Below, one piece after another: positions 8,035 to 16,417 of a stretch of DNA of 64,000 nt. A model generated the notes under the pieces. That model saw only the letters and a program-made list of their open reading frames with translations. It was not told the DNA's origin and did not search any database. The translations under genes were made by a program, and so were the position numbers. The DNA is from Streptomyces sp. WP-1. Its GTDB lineage: Bacteria > Actinomycetota > Actinomycetes > Streptomycetales > Streptomycetaceae. The stretch is taken from positions 7,554,768-7,618,767 of the forward strand of contig NZ_CP123923.1 of assembly GCF_030450125.1 (NCBI RefSeq), read 5' to 3'. Each line of letters starts with the position of its first letter. Within the stretch, counting starts at the first letter, position 1.

Positions 8035-8382
8035 TCAGCTGGTGGGCGAGGGTCCGGCGCCCGCGACCCGGAAGTGTGCGAGCGCGCCGCTGAGGGTGAG
8101 GAGCCGGGTGACCGCCGGGGCGAGCGGGCCCAGCAGGACGAGATCACGGCCGGCGGCCGCGTGGCGGCGGCGAGCGTCGAGAAGGGCGTAGAGGAGCATG
8201 CTGTCGGCGAAGGTCACCTGGGACAGGTCGATCGCCGTGACCGGCAGCGCCGCCCGGTCGGCCGCGTCCCAGACGGCCTCGAACTCGTTGCTGTCCTCGT
8301 GATCGGTCTCACCACGAACCACGATCATGAAGACTTCTTCATGAGGTATGACGTGCACTTTTCTCTCGGGCGCCGTATGCAT
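8035..8382 (-). CDS. STAS-domain anti-sigma factor antagonist
   Basis: 115 residues from ATG 8382; the much longer open frame upstream is a shadow of the plus-strand STAS gene. The STAS fold is visible from VFMIVVRGETDHEDSNEF to AIDLSQVTFADSMLLYALLDARRRH. The phosphosite loop reads FADSMLL, with Ser in the expected place. The C-terminus (LVLLGPLAPAVTRLLTLSG) matches the last strand and helix. It is immediately upstream of the HATPase gene on the same strand, forming a minimal two-gene antagonist/kinase pair. Start and ribosome site are weak; only a GAG triplet precedes the ATG at useful distance. Confidence 0.8.
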   Translation of the reverse strand: MHTAPERKVHVIPHEEVFMIVVRGETDHEDSNEFEAVWDAADRAALPVTAIDLSQVTFADSMLLYALLDARRRHAAAGRDLVLLGPLAPAVTRLLTLSGALAHFRVAGAGPSPTS

Positions 8383-8607
8383 GGCGCCATACTCACATTC
8401 GCGCAGGACACTGAGCCAACCCCCGGGGGCAGCGACTGCGTTGAGCAGCTCACACCTGAAGTGCGGCGTGCCCCTCCGCGGTCCCGGCGCGAGCTGCGCG
8501 CCAGGCGAAAGCTGGTGGCGCCCCTTGGCCTCCGGAGCCCGGCCGGACCCGGCGCTACCGGCTGTCTGATAATCGGTGGAGGCGCAGAAGGCGGAGGAGG
8601 GTCGACG

Positions 8608-9000
8608 GTGTTCTCGGTGGATGCGGGGCCAGGCGGATGTGAGTGCGTGCTCGCTCTGCGCGGTGAGCTGGATTACGCCAGTGCCGCGCAGTTGCGGGAG
8701 GCGGCGGATGCGGTGCTCGCCGGGCCACAGCCGCCTGCCTTGATGATCCTCGACTGTTCGGCCCTGGAGTTCTGTGACTCCTCCGGCATCAATGTCCTGA
8801 TCGGGATGCACCAGCGGCTGGCGGCGCGCGGCGGTGTGCTGAGGCTGGCGGGAGTGCCCGGTTCGGTGACCCGGGTGTTCACGCTGACCGGTCTGGACCA
8901 GGTCATAGGCCTGTACGGCACGGTGGCCGACGCGTCGGCCACCGTGCCCGGCGACCACGGAGCGTCCTCCGTGCCTGCGGCCGGCAAGAGGCAGCGATGA
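8608..9000 (+). CDS. STAS-domain anti-sigma factor antagonist
   Basis: 130 residues from GTG 8608 with GGAGGAGG at 8593-8600. It has the classical antagonist pattern: LALRGELDYASAAQLREA, then LDCSALEFCDSSGINVLIGM, where the second Ser of CDSSG is the expected phosphosite, and finally LAGVPGSVTRVFTLTGLDQV. A ~25-residue polar tail follows. The stop overlaps the start of the PP2C phosphatase by ATGA, so the antagonist and its likely phosphatase are translationally coupled. It is divergent from the minus-strand STAS/HATPase pair, so both sets may share control. Confidence 0.9.
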   Translation: MFSVDAGPGGCECVLALRGELDYASAAQLREAADAVLAGPQPPALMILDCSALEFCDSSGINVLIGMHQRLAARGGVLRLAGVPGSVTRVFTLTGLDQVIGLYGTVADASATVPGDHGASSVPAAGKRQR

Positions 9001-11198
9001 CCCCCGTTCCGGAGCAGCAGCCCGTCGAGGCCGTGAACCGTCCAGGCGGCCCAGAGGGGGACCACGACCTCCGGGCCCTGTTCGGCCGGTCCACGGCGGT
9101 GTTCGCGTCCCTGTCCGGCCCGGCCCACATGGTGGAGGTCGCCAACGAGGCGTTCTTCGCCGCGATCGGCGGCGCGGAGCGGGTCCGCGTGGGAGTGCCG
9201 CTGGGGCAGTTGATGCCGGAGCTGGCCGAGCAGGGCTTCATCACCTTGCTGGATCAGGTCTACCGCACCGGCGAACGGCACGTCGGGCGCGACGCCCGGG
9301 TGATGATCGGGACCGGCTCCGCGGCACGGGAGGCGTTCTTCGACTTCACGTACGAGCCGCGGACGGACACGGGCGGCAACGTCACCGGCGTACGGGTCAT
9401 CGGGGTGGAGACCACCCAGGTCAAGCATGCCCAGCGGCTCACGGCCGAGCACCGCGTGCTGCTGGAGCAGATCGCTCGCCAGGCGCCCCTGGCCGAGGTG
9501 CTGGAGGGCATGGCTCACGCGATCGAGGACCTGGCACCGGAAGGCGTCCTGGTCTCCGTGCTGCTCGCCGACGCCGACGGCAAGCATCTGCGGCACGGCG
9601 CGGCCCCGAGCCTGCCCGATTTCTACAATCAGGCCATCGACGGTATCGCCACCGGCGAGGGTGTCGGCTCCTGCGGCACCGCCGCCCACCGGCGCCGGCC
9701 GGTCATCGTCTCCGACATCACCACCGACCCGTTCTGGGACGACTTCCTGCACCTCGCCCAGGCCGCGCGGCTGGCGGCCTGCTGGTCCACGCCCATCCTG
9801 GCCAGGGACGGTTCCCTGCTGGGCACCTTTGCCATGTACCACCGCACCCCGCGGGCGCCCCAGGAGTCCGACCTCGCACTGGCCCGTGTATTCGCCGACA
9901 CCGCCGCCCTGGCCATCGAACGTCACCACGCCGACGAGGCCCGCCGGGCCGCCGAGAGGAAGGAGCAGGCGGCACGTGCCGACCTGGCCTTCCTCCTCAA
10001 CGCCAGCACCGTCCTCACCTCCGGACTGGACCAGGGACAGACCCTGCGGCGCCTGGCCACCTCCTGCATCCCGGTGCTGGCCCCGCTGGCCGCGGTCGAC
10101 ATCGTCGACCAAGGCAGGGTGCGCCGCATCGCCACCGCCGCCCCCACCCAGGCCCAGCAGGACCTGCTCGCCTCCCACATCCCCGTCTACGACACCGACG
10201 ACGACGCCGTCGCCCGCGTCCTGGCCTCCGGCCTGAGCGAGGTCGCCCGCCGTACCCCCACCGGTCCCGGTCCCTGGCACGAGCTGGGCGTCACCGGCTA
10301 CCTGTGCGCCCCGCTCCTGGACCGGGGCCACGCCTTCGGCACCCTGACCCTGCTGTCCACCGGAGAGCACACCTTCGACGGCCACACCATCGCCCTCGCC
10401 GAGGAACTCACCCGGCGCGCCGCCTCAGCCGCGCTCAACGCCCGGCAGTACACCCAGCGCGTCGCGCTGACGCGCGATCTGCAAGCAGGACTCCTCCTGC
10501 CCGAGATCCCGGCCCTGCCCGGTGCCCAGGCCGCCGCCTACTACCACCCCGCCGGCGAGGGACTGGACATCGGCGGCGACTTCTACGACCTCTTCCCCCT
10601 CGACGACGGCAGCTGGGCGTTCATGCTCGGCGACGTCTGCGGCCGCGGCGCCACAGCCGCCACCACCACCGCCCTGGTCCGCCACACCGCCCGCGCCGTC
10701 GCCCCGCTCCTGCCCGGCCCCGAAGCAGTCGTCCGAGCCGTCAACAAAGCCCTCCTGCAACGGCCCCACAGCCACGGCACCGGTTTCGTCACCCTCGTCT
10801 ACGGCCACTTCACCCCCGCCCGGACCGGTGGCCTCGACCTCACCCTCGTCCGAGCCGGCCACACCCTGCCCCTCCATCTCGACCAGCACGGCACAGCGCA
10901 CCCCCTCGACTGCCCCGGCGGCCTCATCGGCATCAGCGACGACGCCCACCTCACCACCTGCCACCTGCACCTCGAACCGGCCGAAAGCCTCCTGCTGTAC
11001 ACCGACGGCATCACCGAAGCCCGTAACCACGACCGGGAACAATTCGGCGAGGAGCGCCTCGTCCACGCCCTCAGCAACGCCTCGTCCCCGCTCACCGCAC
11101 AGCAGACCATCGACGCACTCACCCGCGCCGTCCACGCCTTCACCGGCCCGGACGGCATACACGACGACCAGGCGGCCCTCGTCCTCACCGCCGACTGA
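8997..11198 (+). CDS. PAS/GAF sensor with SpoIIE-type PP2C phosphatase domain
   Basis: 733 residues, overlapping the STAS gene by ATGA. An N-terminal PAS-like segment (residues ~25-140, ending VIGVETTQVKHAQ) is followed by a GAF domain (~150-310, with GVGSCGTAAHRRRPVIVSDI), a second GAF-like domain (~330-480), then the RsbU/SpoIIE PP2C domain (~490-733). Metal-binding motifs are intact: IGGDFYDLF, GDVCGRG and the terminal DDQAALVL, with LLYTDGITEARN. It probably dephosphorylates the adjacent STAS antagonist in response to signals sensed by PAS/GAF, releasing a sigma factor. GSCGTAA is typical of GAF domains in Streptomyces phosphatases; no cofactor can be assigned. Confidence 0.93.
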   Translation: MTPVPEQQPVEAVNRPGGPEGDHDLRALFGRSTAVFASLSGPAHMVEVANEAFFAAIGGAERVRVGVPLGQLMPELAEQGFITLLDQVYRTGERHVGRDARVMIGTGSAAREAFFDFTYEPRTDTGGNVTGVRVIGVETTQVKHAQRLTAEHRVLLEQIARQAPLAEVLEGMAHAIEDLAPEGVLVSVLLADADGKHLRHGAAPSLPDFYNQAIDGIATGEGVGSCGTAAHRRRPVIVSDITTDPFWDDFLHLAQAARLAACWSTPILARDGSLLGTFAMYHRTPRAPQESDLALARVFADTAALAIERHHADEARRAAERKEQAARADLAFLLNASTVLTSGLDQGQTLRRLATSCIPVLAPLAAVDIVDQGRVRRIATAAPTQAQQDLLASHIPVYDTDDDAVARVLASGLSEVARRTPTGPGPWHELGVTGYLCAPLLDRGHAFGTLTLLSTGEHTFDGHTIALAEELTRRAASAALNARQYTQRVALTRDLQAGLLLPEIPALPGAQAAAYYHPAGEGLDIGGDFYDLFPLDDGSWAFMLGDVCGRGATAATTTALVRHTARAVAPLLPGPEAVVRAVNKALLQRPHSHGTGFVTLVYGHFTPARTGGLDLTLVRAGHTLPLHLDQHGTAHPLDCPGGLIGISDDAHLTTCHLHLEPAESLLLYTDGITEARNHDREQFGEERLVHALSNASSPLTAQQTIDALTRAVHAFTGPDGIHDDQAALVLTAD

Positions 11199-11276
11199 CC
11201 CCTCCACCGGAAAGAGACCGGTGCGCTGTCAGGCTTTCGACGCCCGTCCCGGCCGGGCCGGTGGGAGACTGGTGGG

Positions 11277-11549
11277 ATGGCGCACAGCGATCGGGAAGCT
11301 GACCGGCGCTTGGAGCGAGCGATCCTGGAACTGCTGGATCGCCGCGGTCCGACCGCCACGATCTGCCCCTCCGACGCCGCGCGTGCGGCGTACGAAGGGG
11401 ACGACGACGGCTGGCGCGCGCTCATGGAACCGGTCCGCCGCGCCGCACGACGCCTGGTCGCTGCCGGCACGGTGGAGATCACGCAGTCCGGCCGTCCTGT
11501 CGAGCCGGCCACGGCCCGTGGCCCCATCCGCATCCGCCGTGCGCGCTGA
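11277..11549 (+). CDS. DUF3253 protein
   Basis: 90 residues from ATG 11277, with GGGAG about 12 nt upstream. The sequence ERAILELLDRRGPTATICPS followed by WRALMEPVRRAARRLVAAGTVEITQ matches DUF3253, a small winged-helix-like protein of unknown role that often occurs in actinobacteria and proteobacteria. The pattern of a helix, a basic helix and a short beta hairpin suggests nucleic-acid binding, but this is inference. It is monocistronic. A GC-rich inverted repeat around the codons after its stop may terminate transcription. Confidence 0.85.
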   Translation: MAHSDREADRRLERAILELLDRRGPTATICPSDAARAAYEGDDDGWRALMEPVRRAARRLVAAGTVEITQSGRPVEPATARGPIRIRRAR

Positions 11550-11938
11550 CACGGCGGACCCCGAAAGGCCCCGCGCGCAGCGGGTCCGGGGCTGACGCCG
11601 GAACGTCGGCGATTCGGGAGGGGACCCGGAGGAAGACGGCCGAGCGATCCGGCGCCGGCCCCCTACGGCAATGCCGCCAAGGGCTGACGGACCAGCGCGC
11701 ATTCGGTGCCTTGGGCCTCCGAATCCTCCGCCGACTGGTTCGAGGAACACGGTCCCAATCTGTCGGCCCGGCATGGAGGCCGAAGCCGGCTTCCTGTCCG
11801 ACTCCACCGCCAGCAATGTTCGCCGCCGACCGGGCCGAGGCGGCTGAGCGGGCACCGGGGGCATGCCCGCGCGCGGCCCGGGCACAAGTGAACGACGGGC
11901 AGGGGCTTCCCCCACCCATGCCGGGGAGGGACGTGGTC
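11550..11938 (+). other. Intergenic stretch before glgX
   Basis: About 390 bp. The long open frame that continues upstream from glgX across this stretch is Arg/Pro/Ala-rich and unlike the enzyme's N-terminus. A possible terminator of the DUF3253 gene is the CCCCG...CGGGG pairing at about 11560-11593. No other feature was seen. Confidence 0.5.
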
Positions 11939-14080
11939 ATGCGTATCTGGCAAGAGAGCACGAAGATGGGCCCGCGGCCGGGCCGGATGTCGCCGCTGGG
12001 CGCCACCTTCGACGGCGCCGGGACGAACTTCGCCGTGTTCTCCGAAGTCGCGCAGCTCGTGGAGCTGTGTCTCTTCGACGAAGATGGATCGGAAGAGCGC
12101 GTCCCACTACGGGAGGTGGACGGCTTCGTCCACCACATCTACCTGCCGGACGTCGGGCCCGGACGGCGCTACGGGTTCCGGGTGCACGGTCCTTGTCGTC
12201 CGGAGCGGGGTGAGCGCTGCAACCCGAACAAGCTGCTGCTCGACCCCTACGCCAAGGCGATCGAGGGTGAGATCCATTGGGACGAGGCCCTCTTCCCCTA
12301 CCGTTTCGGGGACGTCGAGCAACGGAACGACCTGGACTCCGCGCCCTACACCGCGAAGTCGGTGGTGGTGAACCCCTACTTCGACTGGGGCAGCGACCAT
12401 CCGCCGCGGACCCCGTACCACGAGACGGTCATCTACGAGGCCCACGTCAAGGGCATGACGCGGACCCACCCCGCGATCCCGGAGGCCGTTCGCGGCACCT
12501 ATGCCGCGCTCGCGCACCCGGCCATGGTCGAATACTTCGTCAAACTCGGTGTCACCGCGGTGGAACTGATGCCGGTCCACCAGTTCGTGCAGGACCACGC
12601 CCTGGTGCAGAAGGGACTGTCGAACTACTGGGGGTACAACACCATCGGGTTCTTCGCGCCGCACAACGCCTACTGTTCCTCGGGGCAGCGGGGCGAGCAG
12701 GTGCAGGAGTTCCGCTCGATGGTCAAGGCCCTGCACGAGGCAGGTATCGAGGTGATCCTCGACGTCGTCTACAACCACACCGCGGAGGGGAACCACCTCG
12801 GCCCGGTGCTGTCGTTCAGGGGTCTGGACAACGCGGCGTACTACCGCCTGTCCGAGCAGGACCCGCGCTTCCACTGGGACACCACCGGCACCGGCAACAG
12901 CCTGCGGATGAACCACCCGCACACCCTGCAGCTGATCATGGACTCGCTGCGCTACTGGGTGACCGAGATGCACGTCGACGGCTTCCGGTTCGACCTCGCC
13001 GCCACCCTGGCACGCCAGTTCCACGCGGTCGACCGGCTGTCGTCGTTCTTCGACCTCGTCCAGCAGGACCCGGTCATCTCCCAGGTCAAGCTCATCGCCG
13101 AGCCGTGGGACGTCGGCGACGGCGGCTACCAGGTCGGCAACTTCCCCCCGCTGTGGACCGAGTGGAACGGCAAGTACCGCGACACCGTACGCGACTTCTG
13201 GCGCGGCGAGGGCGGCACCCTGGGGGAGTTCGCCTCCCGCCTCACCGGATCCTCCGACCTCTACCAGAGCGACGGCCGCCGCCCCTACGCGTCGGTCAAC
13301 TTCGTCACCGCGCACGACGGATTCACCCTGCGCGACCTGGTCTCGTACAACGGCAAGCACAACGATGCCAATGGCGAGGGAAACCGGGACGGCGAGAACC
13401 ACAACCGCTCCTGGAACTGCGGGGTGGAGGGCGCCACCAGGGATCGCGACGTCCTCGCCCTGCGCGCCCGGCAGCAGCGCAACCTCCTCGCCACCCTGCT
13501 GCTCTCCCAGGGCGTGCCCATGCTGCTGCACGGTGACGAACTCGGCCGCACCCAGCACGGCAACAACAACGCCTACTGCCAGGACGGGGAACTGTCCTGG
13601 ATCGACTGGCCGAACGTCGTCGACGGCAGCGAACTGCTCGACTTCACGCGCAGGCTGATCACGCTGCGCCGCGATCACCCGGTCTTCCGCAGACGACGGT
13701 TCTTCAAGGGCCGGGTGGCTCACGGCAGTAGCGCCGACGGCAAGGACATCACCTGGTTCACCCCCGCCGGGCGCGAGATGAACGACACCGACTGGGACAC
13801 CGGCTTCGCCAGGTCCCTGATGGTCCACCTCAACGGGAAGGCCATCACAGAACCGGACCTGCGCGGCCTGCGGGTGGAGGACGACTCCTTCCTCCTGCTC
13901 TTCAACGCCCATAGCCAGACCCTCACCTTCACCCTCCCCGAGGAGACGGGCCGGTGGTGGGCGGTGGAGGTGGACACGGCCATCCCCTACACCGAGTACC
14001 GGCCGCTGATCAAGGGCGGCAGCGAGGTCGAGGTCGAAGCCCGCGCCATGCTCGTGCTGCGGGATCACCAGGACGGCTGA
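11939..14080 (+). CDS. glgX: Glycogen debranching enzyme GlgX
   Basis: 713 residues from ATG 11939, with GGGGAGGG at 11923-11930 setting the start. The N-terminal CBM48-like domain (PLGATFDGAGTNFAVFS) is followed by the GH13 (isoamylase/GlgX) barrel. Catalytic regions are present: DVVYNHTAEG, the nucleophile in VDGFRFDLA, the acid/base in LIAEPWDVG, and the transition-state Asp in VNFVTAHDGFTLRDLV. The length is usual for GlgX. It hydrolyses alpha-1,6 branches of limit dextrins in the cytoplasm during glycogen breakdown. It is not linked to other glg/tre genes here; it sits between stress-signalling genes and PRC-barrel genes. Confidence 0.95.
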   Translation: MRIWQESTKMGPRPGRMSPLGATFDGAGTNFAVFSEVAQLVELCLFDEDGSEERVPLREVDGFVHHIYLPDVGPGRRYGFRVHGPCRPERGERCNPNKLLLDPYAKAIEGEIHWDEALFPYRFGDVEQRNDLDSAPYTAKSVVVNPYFDWGSDHPPRTPYHETVIYEAHVKGMTRTHPAIPEAVRGTYAALAHPAMVEYFVKLGVTAVELMPVHQFVQDHALVQKGLSNYWGYNTIGFFAPHNAYCSSGQRGEQVQEFRSMVKALHEAGIEVILDVVYNHTAEGNHLGPVLSFRGLDNAAYYRLSEQDPRFHWDTTGTGNSLRMNHPHTLQLIMDSLRYWVTEMHVDGFRFDLAATLARQFHAVDRLSSFFDLVQQDPVISQVKLIAEPWDVGDGGYQVGNFPPLWTEWNGKYRDTVRDFWRGEGGTLGEFASRLTGSSDLYQSDGRRPYASVNFVTAHDGFTLRDLVSYNGKHNDANGEGNRDGENHNRSWNCGVEGATRDRDVLALRARQQRNLLATLLLSQGVPMLLHGDELGRTQHGNNNAYCQDGELSWIDWPNVVDGSELLDFTRRLITLRRDHPVFRRRRFFKGRVAHGSSADGKDITWFTPAGREMNDTDWDTGFARSLMVHLNGKAITEPDLRGLRVEDDSFLLLFNAHSQTLTFTLPEETGRWWAVEVDTAIPYTEYRPLIKGGSEVEVEARAMLVLRDHQDG

Positions 14081-14210
14081 CCCCGCCCGGACGGTGTCCG
14101 GCTCTTCGCCACGGTGGAAGGCGTGCAACCCCGCTGGGCGGGAAGCCGGAAGCCAGGGGAGCGCCACATGGGGCGACGACCCGGGCGGAGACGGCAGAAG
14201 GAGGTCGGCG

Positions 14211-14357
14211 ATGGAATGGTCTGGCTGGATTGTTTTCCTCATCGCGGTGGTGGTGTTGCTCGCCGCCGCGGCACTGGTGGTCCAGGCCAAACGCCGTAGC
14301 GGAACGGTGATCGCCATGCGTTCGGGTCGCGGGCCGGGCGGGAAGGAGAAGCGGTGA
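14211..14357 (+). CDS. Single-pass small membrane protein
   Basis: 48 residues from ATG 14211 with GAAGGAGG at 14197-14204. One transmembrane segment (residues ~5-25) is followed by a basic cytoplasmic tail (AKRRSG, then GPGGKEKR). The stop overlaps the GTG of the next gene (GTGA), so it is translationally coupled to two PRC-barrel genes. The arrangement suggests a membrane anchor or partner for the PRC-barrel proteins, but the function is unknown. Confidence 0.65.
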   Translation: MEWSGWIVFLIAVVVLLAAAALVVQAKRRSGTVIAMRSGRGPGGKEKR

Positions 14358-14959
14358 TCACCCCCCTGCTCGCCTCGGAACTGACCAAGAGGGTGGTCGT
14401 GACCCTGGGCGGCGAGGCGGTCGCTCAGGTCAAGGACACCGTCTTCGACTTCAGGGCAGGCCGGATCACCGGCTTCACCTTGAGCGGGCGCGGCCTGCTC
14501 GCCGGTCCGCTCAAGGTGAGCCTGCCGCTCTCCGGAGTGCACGCCATCGGACCGTCCGCCGTGATGATTCCCGGTACGGCGGTCCTGGTGGAGCGGAAGG
14601 CGGTTCTGGCGGCCCATCAGGCCGAGCACGGGCAAGTCATCGGCGCACCGGTCCTCACGGACGAGGGCACCGAAACGGGCACGGTCCTGGACGTCGTGAT
14701 CGAGGCCGGCAGCAGCGGTCGCGTGATCGGCTTCGAGATCGCCATGAAGGAGAGTGCCGACCACGAGAAGCGCAGGGCGTTCATCCCGCGCGGGGAGGCG
14801 CTCGCCGTCTCCGGACGGGCCATGGTCATCCCGGCGCAGGCCCGCCACTTCGTCGCGGACGACTTGCCCAGCTTCGGCGCCCAGGTCGAGGCATTCCGCC
14901 GGCACACCGCGCCGCCGACCCACTTCACGCCCACGACCGACGAAGAGGCCCCGTCATGA
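14354..14959 (+). CDS. PRC-barrel domain protein (two repeats)
   Basis: 201 residues from GTG 14354, coupled to the upstream 48-residue peptide. Two PRC-barrel-like units are visible: residues ~1-80 (VVVTLGGEAVAQVKDTVFDFRAGRITGFTL) and ~90-170 (GAPVLTDEGTETGTVLDVVIEAGSSG). The PRC barrel is a small beta-barrel found in photosynthetic reaction-centre subunit H and in RimM. In actinobacteria these stand-alone proteins are of unknown function and probably mediate protein interactions at the membrane. It overlaps the next PRC-barrel gene by ATGA. Confidence 0.8.
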   Translation: MITPLLASELTKRVVVTLGGEAVAQVKDTVFDFRAGRITGFTLSGRGLLAGPLKVSLPLSGVHAIGPSAVMIPGTAVLVERKAVLAAHQAEHGQVIGAPVLTDEGTETGTVLDVVIEAGSSGRVIGFEIAMKESADHEKRRAFIPRGEALAVSGRAMVIPAQARHFVADDLPSFGAQVEAFRRHTAPPTHFTPTTDEEAPS

Positions 14960-15411
14960 GACTGTTGAGTCAGACCCGTGGCCTGCCGGTGATCACGACC
15001 GCGGAGGCCGAGGAATTGGGCCGCGTGGAGGACCTGACCGTCGACCCGCGCACGAGGAGTGTCGTCTGCGTGCGTCTGTCCGGAGCTCCGAAACACGCGA
15101 CGACGATCGCGTGGGAGCTGATCGAAGGAGTGGGACAGGACGCCGTCGTCGTACGGTCCCTCGCCTCCGCCGGTGTCGGCCCGCACGAATTTCCCACCCA
15201 TCACGAGATTCTCGGCAAGCGGGTCCTGACGGAACACGGCACCGAGCACGGCACCGTCAAGGACCTCGCCTTCGACACCGCCACGGGGCACATCCACACG
15301 CTGTACACGGCCCTCGGGGACATCCCAGGAGACCACCTCCTGGGCGTCGGCGAGTACGCGGTCGTCGTACGCGGTGCCCGGACAGCGTCTTCACATGATC
15401 ACCGCTGGTGA
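14956..15411 (+). CDS. PRC-barrel domain protein
   Basis: 151 residues from ATG 14956, overlapping the preceding PRC-barrel gene by 4 nt. It opens with LSQTRGLPVITTAEAEELGRVEDLTVDPRT, a standard first PRC-barrel strand pattern, and repeats it around residue 80 (GKRVLTEHGTEHGTVKDLAFD). It is shorter than its neighbour but of the same design, so the pair may form a hetero-oligomer with the upstream membrane peptide. The last codons run into a perfect inverted repeat at 15395-15415. Confidence 0.8.
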   Translation: MRLLSQTRGLPVITTAEAEELGRVEDLTVDPRTRSVVCVRLSGAPKHATTIAWELIEGVGQDAVVVRSLASAGVGPHEFPTHHEILGKRVLTEHGTEHGTVKDLAFDTATGHIHTLYTALGDIPGDHLLGVGEYAVVVRGARTASSHDHRW

Positions 15412-15415
15412 TCAT
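15395..15415 (+). repeat. Perfect 9-bp inverted repeat at the 3' end of the PRC-barrel operon
   Basis: ATGATCACC, spacer GCT, GGTGATCAT, spanning the stop codon of the second PRC-barrel gene. The near-palindrome could be a terminator stem or a protein-binding site; the low loop size and AT content favour binding. Confidence 0.5.
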
Positions 15416-15829
15416 GGTGTCGTGATACGTCGCCACGTACTGGCCGACGCCGAGCGCGGGGCCCTGAACGGGACCTTGTGAAAATTCCGGACCGGGACGG
15501 CCTGGCGGGGCGCACCCGAGCGCTGTGGTCCCTGGGGCCACGCTGCGCACGCGATTTCGCGATATGTACGGCCGCCGGCCTCCTCCGCACGGCCTCCGCA
15601 CGACCGACCGGAGTCCACCGAGCGCGTCACGCTGGACCAGGGGCCCCGGTCAAGCTTGCGGACGGCCGAGCCGGGCTCGACTGCTGCGCGATGGCCGCTG
15701 ATGTAGCGCGATCGGGTGATCCGGCCCGTCATACCCAGTCCGCGCGCAGGGTGGCAGCGGATTACCGGTGCCTGGTCGCGGCACGCGGCGGGCCGGCGGT
15801 GGCTGCCGCCGCGACAGGGAGGAAGGCGC
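15416..15829 (+). other. Intergenic stretch upstream of the chaplin gene
   Basis: About 415 bp without a supported gene. Open frames on both strands are Arg/Pro-rich shadows. A promoter for the chaplin gene is expected here but could not be pinned down. Confidence 0.5.
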
Positions 15830-16096
15830 GTGAACATGATGATGTCTCTGCGGTCTCGAGTGATGCGAGGAGCGGGTCTGGTGGCCGCCGCGGGTTCGGT
15901 GCTGCTCGGCGGCGCGGCGGCCGCGGCGGCCGACAGCGGAGCGCAAGGGGCGGCGGTCGGCTCGCCCGGTGTCCTGTCGGGCAACGTGATTCAGGTCCCG
16001 GTCGACATCCCGGTCAACGTCTGCGGGAACACCGTCGACGTGATCGGCTTGCTCAACCCCGCCTTCGGCAACGCCTGCGTCAACACCGGCATGTGA
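15830..16096 (+). CDS. Short chaplin (surface amyloid protein)
   Basis: 88 residues from GTG 15830, after AGGGAGGAAGG. A Sec signal peptide ends at AAAAAADSG, and one chaplin domain follows: GSPGVLSGNVIQVPVDIPVN, then VCGNTVDVIGLLNPAFGNACVN. Two Cys, about 20 residues apart, are the conserved pair of short chaplins and form a disulfide. There is no LPXTG sorting signal, so this is a secreted, not cell-wall-anchored, chaplin. Chaplins self-assemble into amyloid fibres that lower surface tension and coat aerial hyphae and spores. In Streptomyces their transcription depends on developmental sigma factors; no specific promoter was identified here. Confidence 0.92.
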   Translation: MNMMMSLRSRVMRGAGLVAAAGSVLLGGAAAAAADSGAQGAAVGSPGVLSGNVIQVPVDIPVNVCGNTVDVIGLLNPAFGNACVNTGM

Positions 16097-16123
16097 CGCA
16101 CCAGGCGCCACCGCGACAGTCCT

Positions 16124-16163
16124 GTCCGAGGGGGCCCGGGCCCCTGCCCAAGCATCCTCGGAC
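16124..16163 (+). terminator. Hairpin downstream of the chaplin gene
   Basis: GTCCGAGG at 16124-16131 pairs with CCTCGGAC at 16156-16163. The loop contains a further palindrome (GGGGCCCGGGCCCC at 16131-16144). Located 28 bp after the chaplin stop. Confidence 0.65.
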
Positions 16164-16197
16164 GGGCTGTCGCCCCAACCTCTGGTGCGGCGACGTT

Positions 16198-16237
16198 CTC
16201 ACCGACTCACTGACTCACCGACTCACCGACTCACCGA
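16198..16237 (+). repeat. Five tandem 8-bp units
   Basis: Five consecutive CTCACCGA units, the second reading CTCACTGA. They lie in the ~320-bp gap between the chaplin and carbonic anhydrase genes, which otherwise holds only the chaplin hairpin and no gene. Copy number of such a tract could vary by slippage. Confidence 0.85.
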
Positions 16238-16417
16238 TGAACGCGGAGTGGCCGCCGCCGCATTCTGGCGACGCGCGCACGCCTTTTTCTCCACGCCCGG
16301 CGTAACCCTTGAAAGGGCCCCTGACCGACAGCGGCTCCCGCTCTCGGTCCCTACAGTTCGGCCGGGCTTCGAATGACCGTGCGGGCAACCTGCGAGCCGT
16401 ACATCTAGGCTGCGGGC

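Noticed and set aside
8673..10385. Long minus-strand frame (570 codons) opposite the PAS/GAF/PP2C gene
   Set aside because: Gly/Gln/Val-rich shadow frame without recognisable domains; the plus strand is clearly coding.
12107..14923. A 938-codon minus-strand open frame opposite glgX and the PRC-barrel genes
   Set aside because: It is antisense to well-supported plus-strand genes; long antisense frames are expected at this GC content and it has no family motif.
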